A stretch of 64,000 nt of DNA from Bradyrhizobium sp. CB3481. Lineage in GTDB: Bacteria > Pseudomonadota > Alphaproteobacteria > Rhizobiales > Xanthobacteraceae. Both the position numbers and the translations under genes were made by a program. This document shows, in pieces, positions 53,643-61,546 of the stretch. The notes under the pieces are model-generated. The model worked only from the letters and a program-made list of their open reading frames with translations, had not been told where the DNA came from and searched no databases. Location: the NCBI RefSeq assembly GCF_029714305.1, contig NZ_CP121647.1:5972501-6036500 (forward strand), given 5' to 3'. Positions within the stretch are counted from its first letter, which is position 1. The number at the start of each line of letters is the position of its first letter.

Positions 53643-54430
53643 TTGCCCCTGAACTTGGCGGGACGCTTCTCGAGGAACGCGCCAACGCCCTCCCTGAAAT
53701 CTTCCGTCGAGCCGGCGATGCGCTGCGACTCATATTCGAGGTTGAGCTGCTCCTCGAAGGAGTTTTCTGAACTGTCCCAATAGAGCTTGCGGATCAGCGA
53801 CAGCGCGACCGTCGGTCCGTTGGCCAGCTCATGCGCGAGCTTGATCGCCTCCTCCATCAAGACCGCATCGTCGTAGACGCGGTTGACGAGCCCCCATTCC
53901 AGCGCCTTCTCCGCCGGCAGCCGCTCACCCATCAGCGACAATTCGACCGAGCGTGCCTTGCCGATGATCCGCGGCAGCAGCCAGGTCGAGCCGCAATCCG
54001 GCACCAGGCCGATGCGGCGGAACGCCTGCAGGAAATAGGACGAGCGCGCGCACAGGATCATGTCGCCCATCAGCGCAAAGCTCATGCCGGCGCCCGCGGC
54101 GGGACCGTTGACCGCCGATACGATCGGACAATGCAGCCGGCGCAGCCGCCGCAGGAACGGATGGAAGCCGATCTCCAGCGATTGGCCGGCATTGCTCTTT
54201 CCCGCCTTCTGGCTATTGCGGCCTTGCAGATTGGCGCCAGTGCAGAAAGCGCGCCCTGCCCCGGTCAATACCAGGCAGCGCACCTCGTCCCGCTTGTCGT
54301 CGATCGCATCGAGCGCCTCGCCAAGACCGCCCAGCATGTCCATCGAGACCGCGTTCATGACCTCCTGATGATCGAGCTTGAGAATCGCGACCGGGCCGTC
54401 GAAATCGAGCGTGACGTGCTTGAACTGCAT
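53639..54430 (-). CDS. Crotonase-family enoyl-CoA hydratase/isomerase, PaaG-like
   Basis: 263 residues. Blocks GAGRAFCTGANLQG and NGPAAGAGMSFALMGDMIL; the acid position reads FRRIGLVPDCGSTWLLPR, with one Asp only, as in PaaG-type isomerases and some hydratases. Residue NAVSMDML opens the usual N-terminal block. GAGGAAG lies before ATG 54430. It is the first gene of a three-gene coupled set with the APH-type kinase and the DUF6285 protein, so its substrate may be a 4-hydroxyacyl-derived enoyl-CoA. Confidence 0.85.
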   Translation of the reverse strand: MQFKHVTLDFDGPVAILKLDHQEVMNAVSMDMLGGLGEALDAIDDKRDEVRCLVLTGAGRAFCTGANLQGRNSQKAGKSNAGQSLEIGFHPFLRRLRRLHCPIVSAVNGPAAGAGMSFALMGDMILCARSSYFLQAFRRIGLVPDCGSTWLLPRIIGKARSVELSLMGERLPAEKALEWGLVNRVYDDAVLMEEAIKLAHELANGPTVALSLIRKLYWDSSENSFEEQLNLEYESQRIAGSTEDFREGVGAFLEKRPAKFRGK

Positions 54431-54592
54431 TGCTTCCTCATGACTTGTGTTTACGCGCTATTTCGCTGCGCGGAAGAGACCGGATGATGTCGCGCCCATA
54501 TTTGATTTTCTTGACCGCCTTGTCCATGCTTGCGCCAGAACATCTGCCCGCCACCGGGCGCAAGTCTGTTCCAAACAAAATGGAAACATCGC

Positions 54593-55372
54593 ATGAGCAT
54601 TTTTGATCTCACCGGCCGCACGGCCGTGATTACCGGCGGCAATGGCGGCATCGGCCTTGGCATCGCACAGGCCCTGAACGCGGCCGGCTGCAACGTCTCG
54701 ATCTGGGGCCGCAACGCCGAGAAGAACAGCAAGGCCGCCGCGACCATGTCGGCAGGGCCCGGCAAGGTGCACACGCAAATCTGCGACGTCTCCGATCCGG
54801 CATCGGTGAAATCAGCGATGCAGGCGACGCTGGATACGTTCGGCCGGGTCGACGGCTGCTTTGCCAATGCCGGCATCGGCGGCGGCGGACGGCGGGCCTT
54901 CATCGACCGCACCGAGGAGGAATGGCGACGGATGTTCGCGACCAATCTCGACGGCGTCTTCCACGTGTTTCAGGCCGCCGCCCGCCACATGACCGAGCGC
55001 GCCGAGGCGGGCGACAGATTCGGCCGGCTGGTCGCAACCTCGAGCCTTGCCTCGCTGTTCGGCACCGCCCGCAACGAGCACTATGCCGGCACCAAGGCGG
55101 CGTTGAACGCGCTATGCCGCGCGCTTGCGGTGGAGCTCGCCCGCTACGGCGTCACCGCGAACGCGATCCTGCCCGGCTGGATCAAAAGCGACATGACCGC
55201 GGGCATCATGGCCAACGACAAGTTCGTCGCCAACGTGATGCCGCGCATTCCCGTGCGCCGGTTCGGCGAGCCTGCGGATTTCGGCGGCATCGCGGTGTAC
55301 ATCATGAGCAAGGCGTCGTCGTATCATACGGCGGATTGCTTCGTGATCGATGGCGGGTATACGGCGTTTTGA
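54593..55372 (+). CDS. SDR-family oxidoreductase (3-hydroxyacyl-CoA dehydrogenase-like)
   Basis: 259 residues, MSIFDLTGRTAVITGG at ATG 54593. The classical motifs are intact: TGGNGGIGLG, NAGIGGGG, catalytic Ser in VATSSLASLFG and Tyr-x-x-x-Lys in HYAGTKAAL. The end is DGGYTAF. NAD(P)-dependent; in this setting a hydroxyacyl-CoA dehydrogenase like LvaD is plausible. It is divergent from the crotonase-kinase set, sharing its promoter region (162 bp). Confidence 0.82.
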   Translation: MSIFDLTGRTAVITGGNGGIGLGIAQALNAAGCNVSIWGRNAEKNSKAAATMSAGPGKVHTQICDVSDPASVKSAMQATLDTFGRVDGCFANAGIGGGGRRAFIDRTEEEWRRMFATNLDGVFHVFQAAARHMTERAEAGDRFGRLVATSSLASLFGTARNEHYAGTKAALNALCRALAVELARYGVTANAILPGWIKSDMTAGIMANDKFVANVMPRIPVRRFGEPADFGGIAVYIMSKASSYHTADCFVIDGGYTAF

Positions 55373-55410
55373 GGTTGGTCGAGATGCCCTGATCGGCGCC
55401 GCACACTCGA

Positions 55411-55511
55411 TCGTCGTTCCCGCGCATGCGGGAATCCAGTACGCCGCGGCTTATCGGCCCTATCACTGCGATCTCTGGAATACTGGATCACCCGCTTTCG
55501 CGGGTGACGAC
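55411..55511. repeat. Palindromic element, TCGTCGTTCCCGCG type
   Basis: Two self-folding halves, TTCCCGCGCATGCGGGAA (within 55411-55440) and TCACCCGCTTTCGCGGGTGA, are flanked by inverted TCGTC/GACGA and CCAGTA/TACTGG. It is related to, but distinct from, the GTCGTCCC elements. Confidence 0.8.
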
Positions 55512-55685
55512 AGCGCGCGTTGCCGCTGCAGGGTGGGCAAAGCAGGCCCGCGGCCGCCGGCGATTGTCCCGGTTTGCGGGATGGTCCATCGCGCCGGACG
55601 ATAATTGTTACCTGCGATCCTCGAAGCCAGCTTCCTTCGAGTAACCCGGTTGAACGTTCCAGCCGGGCGAAAAAGAGGATCGTTC

Positions 55686-57092
55686 ATGACGTCAGACAGA
55701 CGCACGTTTCTGGGTACCGGCCTGATCGCCGCGGCCATGACCTCGCAGGATTGGGGCCTCGCCGCCGCCGCGGCCGAGTTGGCGTTGCGCGACGGCCTTC
55801 GCACTGAGGCGAGCACCGATTTCGGCCGTCTGCTTCGCAAGGAGCCGCGCGTAGTCGCGCAGCCTGTCTCGGGCGCGGAGATCGCCAGCCTGTTCCGCCT
55901 TGCAAAAAGCGAGAGACTGAAGGTTGCCCCGCGCGGCCGGGGCCATTCGATCTACGGCCGCGCGCTGAGCGAAGGCGGCATCGTGGTCGATATGGGCAGG
56001 CTCGGTGCAATCGGCGACATCAGGCCGGACCGCGTCGTGGTTGGCGCCGGCGCGAGCTGGCAGAGCGTGCTCGATGCCACGCTGCCGCAAGGCCTGACGC
56101 CGCCGGTGCTGACCAACTATCTCGGCCTGTCGGTCGGCGGCACGCTCGCGGTCGGCGGCATCGGCGGCTCCTCATCCCGACATGGCATGCAGACTGACAA
56201 CGTTCTCGAGCTCGATATCGTGACGGGCGACGGAAACGAATTAACCTGCTCGGCGGAAGCGAACCCCGCCGCGTTCGACGCCATCAGGGCCGGGCTCGGC
56301 CAATGCGGCATCATCACCCGCGCGACCTTGCGCCTGGTGCGCGCGCCGGAGCGCGTTCGCCGCTTTCAACTGTTCTATCCCGGCTTGAGCGAACTGATCG
56401 CCGACCAGCGGCGTGCCCTGGCGGAAGATCGTTTCGATCAGTTGCAGGGCGCCATTCTTCCCGACGGCGCCGGCGGCTGGCAGTATCAGCTCGAGGGAGC
56501 GGTGTTCTATCATGGCGACCAGCCGCCTGACGATAAAATCCTGCTCAATACGTCGGCGGACATGCGTAGCGCCGCTGTCACGACCGACCTCACCTATCGC
56601 GAAGATGCCGCCGCCTTCGCAAAATTCGAAGCTTTGCTTCGATCGAAGGGACAGTGGACGACCCCAAAACCTTGGCTGCTGACGTTCCTGCCCGGCAGCA
56701 GCGCGGAAAAGCTCGCGCGCGACGTCCTCGCCGAACTGAGCCCGGTGGATATCGGGCCATTCGGACGGATCACCTGCTATCCCATGCGAACGAACGCGTG
56801 CCGCACGCCGCTGCTCCGCCTGCCCGACGAAGACGTCGTTTTCCCATTCAATGTCATCCGCATGCCGCCGTCCGACGATCGCGCCGCGACGGAGCGAATG
56901 GTGGCGCAGAACCGTAGCCTCTATGAACGCCTCCGCAGCGCCGGCGCAATGCAGTATCCGGTCAGTGCGTTTCCGATGTCGCAGGATGATTGGAAAGATC
57001 ATTTCGGGCCGGGCTGGGCACGGTTCGCCGAAAACAAACGGCAGCTCGATCCGGCAGGCCTGCTGACCCCCGGCTACGAAACGTTCCGATGA
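55686..57092 (+). CDS. Tat-exported FAD oxidoreductase, cytokinin dehydrogenase-like
   Basis: 468 residues from ATG 55686 (AGAGG upstream). The Tat leader has DRRTFLGTG. The FAD domain shows the covalent-flavin motif GRGHS (His87), then TPPVLTNYLGLSVGGTL, SRHGMQTDNVLELDIVTG and GLGQCGIITRATLRLV, near-diagnostic for plant/bacterial cytokinin dehydrogenases (CKX). The C-terminal DPAGLLTPGYETF also fits. At the position of the maize CKX1 catalytic Asp169 (TDYL) this protein has Asn144 (TNYL), so the activity may be changed. It would act in the periplasm. It is convergent with a LysR regulator 4 bp away. Confidence 0.82.
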   Translation: MTSDRRTFLGTGLIAAAMTSQDWGLAAAAAELALRDGLRTEASTDFGRLLRKEPRVVAQPVSGAEIASLFRLAKSERLKVAPRGRGHSIYGRALSEGGIVVDMGRLGAIGDIRPDRVVVGAGASWQSVLDATLPQGLTPPVLTNYLGLSVGGTLAVGGIGGSSSRHGMQTDNVLELDIVTGDGNELTCSAEANPAAFDAIRAGLGQCGIITRATLRLVRAPERVRRFQLFYPGLSELIADQRRALAEDRFDQLQGAILPDGAGGWQYQLEGAVFYHGDQPPDDKILLNTSADMRSAAVTTDLTYREDAAAFAKFEALLRSKGQWTTPKPWLLTFLPGSSAEKLARDVLAELSPVDIGPFGRITCYPMRTNACRTPLLRLPDEDVVFPFNVIRMPPSDDRAATERMVAQNRSLYERLRSAGAMQYPVSAFPMSQDDWKDHFGPGWARFAENKRQLDPAGLLTPGYETFR

Positions 57093-57096
57093 CGCG

Positions 57097-57990
57097 CTAG
57101 AGCAGCTCGGCCTTGAGCGCGCTGGCCAGGAAATCGGTGAAACGCCGCATGCGCTCCAGCGGCGCCTTGGTCGGCGGCCAGACCAGCTGGATCGGCATGC
57201 CCTCGGTTTCAAACTCCGGCAGGACGATGGTCAGCGCCCCCTGTTCGACCAGCTCCCTGATCTGCCAGAGCGGCAGCTGTGCAAAGCCGACGCCTTCACC
57301 CGCTGCCGCGCGGATCGCGGCGGCGCTGTTCGAGTGAAAGCGGCCGGACACGCTGATCCTCTGCAGCTTGCCGCCGATGCGAAACGGCCATTTGTGCGTC
57401 GGCCCCGTTCCCGACCGCAGCACGCAGTGATGGTTTCCAAGCTCGTCCGGATGTTTTGGGACGCCATGCTGGGCGAGATAGGATGGCGCGGCACAGGTTA
57501 CGACGCGCAGCGCCTGCAGCCGGCGCGCCGTCAGCTGCTCATCGGCGGAGACGCCGATCCGCACCGCCATGTCGAGCCCTTCGGCGACGAGGTCGGCCTG
57601 GTCGTCGGACGCCTTCAGCTCGATCTCGACCTTCGGATAGAGTTTGAGGAAACGGCCGATGATCGGCGCGACATAGGATGACGCAAACAACACCGGCGCG
57701 CCGACCTTCAGCGGGCCCGATACTTCGCCACGAAGGCTGGCGGCTTCGTTGCGCGCCTCGATGATTTCGGCAACCGCCGGCTTGATGCGTTCATAGAACA
57801 GTTTTCCAGCTTCCGTCGGCTCCGAGCGTCGCGTGGTCCGCTTCACCAGCTCGACGCCGACCGAACGCTCCAGCGCGATCAGCGACCTGTTCAGCGATTG
57901 CAACGGACGGCGCAGGTGACGCGAGGCCGCCGCCTGGCTGCCCTTCTCGATCACCGCCACGAAGGCTTCGAGGTCGTCCAACCGTTCCAC
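57097..57990 (-). CDS. LysR-family transcriptional regulator
   Basis: 297 residues from GTG 57990. The N-terminal winged helix (1-60): LEAFVAVIEKGSQAAASRHLRRPLQSLNRSLIALERSVG, in parts, with TTRRSEPTEAGKLFYER. The effector domain follows with SGPLKVGAPVLFASSYVAPII. This is the CrgA/DsdC-like LysR type, probably autoregulated. It may control the convergent CKX-like gene or distant genes; no T-N11-A operator is called. Confidence 0.87.
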   Translation of the reverse strand: MERLDDLEAFVAVIEKGSQAAASRHLRRPLQSLNRSLIALERSVGVELVKRTTRRSEPTEAGKLFYERIKPAVAEIIEARNEAASLRGEVSGPLKVGAPVLFASSYVAPIIGRFLKLYPKVEIELKASDDQADLVAEGLDMAVRIGVSADEQLTARRLQALRVVTCAAPSYLAQHGVPKHPDELGNHHCVLRSGTGPTHKWPFRIGGKLQRISVSGRFHSNSAAAIRAAAGEGVGFAQLPLWQIRELVEQGALTIVLPEFETEGMPIQLVWPPTKAPLERMRRFTDFLASALKAELL

Positions 57991-58028
57991 GCGCGGGATC
58001 CCCCTTTGCGGGATAGTGTATCATTGAA

Positions 58029-58063
58029 GAAGGGCCCGCCGCGACCATCGCGACGGGCCCTTC
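58029..58063 (-). terminator. Terminator after htpX
   Basis: GAAGGGCCCGCCGCGA (58029-58044), CCA, TCGCGACGGGCCCTTC (58048-58063): 15 of 16 pairs, between the htpX stop and the LysR start. Confidence 0.75.
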
Positions 58064-58084
58064 CCTGTTTGCTGTCTTACGTGC

Positions 58085-59026
58085 CTATCCCCACGGCCCG
58101 CGCGAGGCCGAGGGCCGGCCCCACGGGCTGTGGCGCAGATAGTTGCCGCTTGTATTCGTCGAAAGCGTTCCGCCATGTGCGCCCATTTCTCCCGCCAGCT
58201 GCTGCAGGGCGGCGATCCGGTTCTCGGTCGACGGGTGCGTGGTGAACAGATTGTCCATGCCGTGGCCCGACAGCGGGTTGATGATGAACATGTGCGCGGT
58301 GGCCGGATTGCGCTCGGCTTCCGGGTTCGGGACCACATGCGCGGCACCCGCGATCTTCGCCAGCGCCGACGCGAGCCACATCGGCTGGCCGCAAATGCGT
58401 GCGCCCATATCGTCGGCGGCGTATTCGCGGGTGCGGCTGATCGCCATCTGCACCAGCATGGCACCGAGCGGCGCCAGGATCATCATGGCGATCGAGCCGA
58501 TGACGCCCGGGCCGCTGTTGTTGTCGCGATGACCGCCAAAGAACATGCCGAACTGCGCCAGCATCGAGATCGCACCGGCGATCGTCGCGGTGATGGTCAT
58601 CAGCAGCGTGTCGTGATTCTTGATGTGCGCGAGCTCATGCGCGATCACGCCGGCGAGCTCCTCGCGGCTCAGCGATTGCATCAGGCCCGTGGTCACCGCG
58701 ACCGCGGCGTTTTGCGGATTACGGCCGGTGGCGAACGCATTGGGCTGCGCCTCGTCCATCACGAACACGCGCGGCATCGGCAGGCCGGCGCGCCCCGCGA
58801 GCTCGGCCACGAGGTGGACGAGGTCGGGCGCGCTGTTACGGTCGACCTCATGGGCGCCGTACATCGACAGCACCATGCGGTCCGAATTCCAGTACGCGAA
58901 GATGTTGGTCGCGGCGGCGATCACGAGCGCGATCATGGCGCCGCTGGCGCCGCCGATCAGATAGCCGACGCCCATGAAGAGGCCGGTAAGACCGGCCAAC
59001 AGGATGGCAGTCTTGAAATAGCTCAT
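58085..59026 (-). CDS. htpX: Membrane zinc protease HtpX
   Basis: 313 residues from ATG 59026 (AAGGAG upstream). Two N-terminal helices (residues 5-45) precede the cytosolic protease; the zinc motif is HELAH (His130, Glu131, His134), and [15 protein letters not shown] [15 protein letters not shown] gives the third ligand Glu. A second hydrophobic pair surrounds [13 protein letters not shown]. The C-terminus is Gly/Pro/Arg-rich. HtpX degrades damaged inner-membrane proteins, with FtsH. A terminator closes the gene. Confidence 0.92.
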   Translation of the reverse strand: MSYFKTAILLAGLTGLFMGVGYLIGGASGAMIALVIAAATNIFAYWNSDRMVLSMYGAHEVDRNSAPDLVHLVAELAGRAGLPMPRVFVMDEAQPNAFATGRNPQNAAVAVTTGLMQSLSREELAGVIAHELAHIKNHDTLLMTITATIAGAISMLAQFGMFFGGHRDNNSGPGVIGSIAMMILAPLGAMLVQMAISRTREYAADDMGARICGQPMWLASALAKIAGAAHVVPNPEAERNPATAHMFIINPLSGHGMDNLFTTHPSTENRIAALQQLAGEMGAHGGTLSTNTSGNYLRHSPWGRPSASRGPWG

Positions 59027-59337
59027 TGTCGTCTCCTTGCCGCCTCCGGCCGGAAGGCCGTGGCTGGCATCCCAAAGGTAGGAATTGCCCTGGCGGCGCT
59101 TCAAGATGCCGGGGTGCGTCGAGGCGCCGCGTTTGGCGGCCGAAACCGTGCCGAATTACGGAAACGTAATCTGACGGCTTGGGCACGGCCCCCCGCCAGC
59201 GCCAGTTGCTCCCGCCCGGCTTGTACAACGCGGACGCCACCGTCTACATTTGGCCAACGAGCGCCGCACGGGCTTGTTCCGCCATGCGAAAACGCAAATC
59301 GCGGTGGCTCATCGGAAACTGGGGAGGAATTGAAGCA

Positions 59338-59718
59338 ATGTTTTCGCACGTGATGATCGGCACCAACGACCTCGACAAGGCCAAGGCATTCTATGACGCC
59401 CTGCTCGGCACGCTCGGGGTGCGGCCGGCCAAGGTCGACGGCCACCGCATTTTCTACTTCACCAAGACCGGCGTGTTCTCGGTGACCAAGCCGATCAACG
59501 GCCAGCCGGCGACACCCGCAAATGGCGGCACCATCGGCTTTGCAGCCGACTCTCCCGAGCAGGCCGACGCCTGGCATGCGGCCGGTATCGCCAATGGCGG
59601 CACGACCTGCGAAAATCCGCCGGGCGTTCGCGAAGGCCCCGGCGGCAAGCTCTATCTGGCTTACTTACGCGATCTCGACGGCAACAAGATCTGCGCGATG
59701 CACCGTATGCCGGCGTGA
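59338..59718 (+). CDS. VOC (glyoxalase/dioxygenase)-family protein
   Basis: A 126-residue single beta-alpha-beta-beta-beta pair domain: MFSHVMIGTNDLDKAKAFYDALL with the first metal His, IGFAADSPEQADAWHAAG, and YLAYLRDLDGNKICAM at the end. Metal-binding positions look partly kept. The substrate is unknown; the group is often annotated as lactoylglutathione lyase-like without proof. Confidence 0.8.
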   Translation: MFSHVMIGTNDLDKAKAFYDALLGTLGVRPAKVDGHRIFYFTKTGVFSVTKPINGQPATPANGGTIGFAADSPEQADAWHAAGIANGGTTCENPPGVREGPGGKLYLAYLRDLDGNKICAMHRMPA

Positions 59719-59760
59719 CTCTCGAACCTCATCCTGAGAGTCTGTGAATGTATCCAGTTC

Positions 59761-59838
59761 CGTCATTGCGAGCGCAGCGAAGCAATCCACGTCTCGGCAC
59801 GGGGATAGATGGATTGCTTCGCTGCGCTCGCAATGACG
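59761..59838. repeat. Palindromic element, CGTCATTGCGAG type, copy 2
   Basis: The 29-bp arms 59761-59789 and 59810-59838 are exact reverse complements with a 20-base loop. It is the cleanest copy of the family. Confidence 0.9.
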
Positions 59839-59866
59839 TGGACATAGCGGAGCGCGCAACCCCTCC

Positions 59867-59967
59867 CCTCATCCTGAGGAGCGGCGAATGCCGCGTCTCG
59901 AAGGATGAGGGCAATGACCGGGCCTCATGGTTCGAGACGGCGCCAAGGGCGCCTCCTCACCATGAGG
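59867..59967. repeat. Composite REP-like element, CCTCATCC/CCTCATGG type
   Basis: Two hairpins in a row: CCTCATCC (59867) to GGATGAGG (ends 59910), then CCTCATGG (59923) to CCATGAGG (ends 59967), the second with an inner GGCGCCAAGGGCGCC stem. CTCATCCTGAG also appears at about 59728. Confidence 0.75.
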
Positions 59968-60002
59968 TTTGACATGAACGACTAGAAGAGGAGCGCCAGG
60001 CC

Positions 60003-61334
60003 ATGAATCGATTTGCCATCTCATTGGCGGCCTCCGCCGCATTGCTCTCGGCTAGCCTCGCGCCCGCGCACGCCGAGATCGATGTCACCACGCTCAAGAA
60101 GGCGATCGCGGCATCGATTGAAAGCACCTACCCCCAGCTCGACGGGCTCTACAAGGAAATCCACGCGCATCCTGAGCTTGCCTTTCAGGAAGTGAAAACC
60201 GCCGCGAGGCTCGCCGCGGAAATGCGCGCGCTCGGCTTCGACGTCACCGAGAATGTCGGCAAGACCGGGCTGGTCGCGATCTACAAGAACGGCGACGGCC
60301 CCACCATCATGGTGCGCACCGAGCTCGATGCGCTTCCGATGGAGGAAAAGACCGGCCTCGACTATGCGAGCCGGGACAAGACCAACTGGGGCGGGCGCGA
60401 GGTGTTCGTCGCCCATAGCTGCGGCCACGACATCCACATGGCGAGCTGGGTCGGAACGGCGAAGACGCTGCTTGGCCTGAAGGACCAGTGGCGCGGCACG
60501 CTGATGTTCATCGCGCAGCCGGCGGAAGAGATCGTGGCCGGCGCCCGTGCCATGATTGCGAGCGGCCTGTTCACGCGATTCCCCAAACCCGACGCCGCCT
60601 TTGCCCTGCATGCAGGCCCGTTCTCTCACGGCACGGTCTTTTATCGGACCGGGGTCGGCTCCTCTGCCGCCGATGGTCTCGAAATTACATTCCACGGCCG
60701 CGGCGGTCACGGTTCGGCGCCGCACACGACGATCGACCCCGTTACGATTGCGGCGCGGTTTATTGTCGACGTACAGAGCGTGATCAGCCGCGAAAAAGAC
60801 CCGAACGAATTCGGCGTCGTGACCGTTGGCGCCATTCACGGCGGCACTGCCGGAAATATCATTCCCGATTCCGTGCAGCTCTCCGGCACCATTCGCTCCT
60901 TCAAGCCCGAGGTTCGCGCCAAGCTGCATGCCGGGATCGAACGAACGGCAAAGGCCGTCGCCGCCATGTCGGGCGCCCCTGCACCCGACATCAGGATGGC
61001 CGAGGGGACCAAGTCTGTCATGAACGATCCCGATGTGGTGGCCGCCACCGCCGAAGCCCTGAAGGCGGCATTCGGCGACAAGTTCAGGGTTTCGCCGCCG
61101 GGGACCGCCAGCGAGGATTTCTCCGAATATGCCGGCGCCGGCGTGCCGTCGATGATGTTCAACATCGGTGTCTATGACCAGGAACGCATCGACGCCGTGC
61201 GCAACGGTGGCCCGCCGATACCATCAAATCATTCGCCGCTGTTCGCGCCGGTACCGAAGCCGACCATCGAAACCGGCGTCACCGCCATGACGCTCGCGGT
61301 GCTGAGCGCGTTCGACAAGCGCAAAGGCAAATAA
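60003..61334 (+). CDS. Exported M20-family amidohydrolase/peptidase
   Basis: 443 residues with a signal peptide (MNRFAISLAASAALLSASLAPAHA). Metal blocks: VAHSCGHDIHMASWVG (Cys and His), QPAEEIVAGARAMI (Glu pair), the His in FALHAGPFSHGT and ASEDFSEYAGAG near the end; HGRGGHGSAPHTTIDP lies in the dimerisation lid. This is the M20D aminoacylase/IAA-amino-acid hydrolase/hippuricase type, here periplasmic. Indole-acetyl or N-acyl amino acid cleavage is possible but not shown. AGAGGAGCG lies upstream of ATG. Confidence 0.87.
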   Translation: MNRFAISLAASAALLSASLAPAHAEIDVTTLKKAIAASIESTYPQLDGLYKEIHAHPELAFQEVKTAARLAAEMRALGFDVTENVGKTGLVAIYKNGDGPTIMVRTELDALPMEEKTGLDYASRDKTNWGGREVFVAHSCGHDIHMASWVGTAKTLLGLKDQWRGTLMFIAQPAEEIVAGARAMIASGLFTRFPKPDAAFALHAGPFSHGTVFYRTGVGSSAADGLEITFHGRGGHGSAPHTTIDPVTIAARFIVDVQSVISREKDPNEFGVVTVGAIHGGTAGNIIPDSVQLSGTIRSFKPEVRAKLHAGIERTAKAVAAMSGAPAPDIRMAEGTKSVMNDPDVVAATAEALKAAFGDKFRVSPPGTASEDFSEYAGAGVPSMMFNIGVYDQERIDAVRNGGPPIPSNHSPLFAPVPKPTIETGVTAMTLAVLSAFDKRKGK

Positions 61335-61338
61335 GTTC

Positions 61339-61424
61339 GTAGGATGGGTAGAGCGCAGCGAAACCCATCCTGGGCATTGACGATGCGCTCAATGATGGGT
61401 TTCGCTTCGCTCTACCCATCCTAC
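61339..61424. repeat. Palindromic element, GTAGGATGGGTAGAGCG type, copy 2
   Basis: The 31-bp arms 61339-61369 and 61394-61424 pair with one mismatch; same family as 52198-52282. It begins 5 bp after the M20 gene stop. Confidence 0.9.
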
Positions 61425-61546
61425 GCACTTGCCATGGCACGGAAAATCGTGCGCGCCTCGCCCGCGCTTGTACAAGCTATGCCCTGCCGTCTACAGTGCC
61501 GGCCAAATGCGCCCGAGAGATCTCTGCGCAAATGGGAGGAATATCC

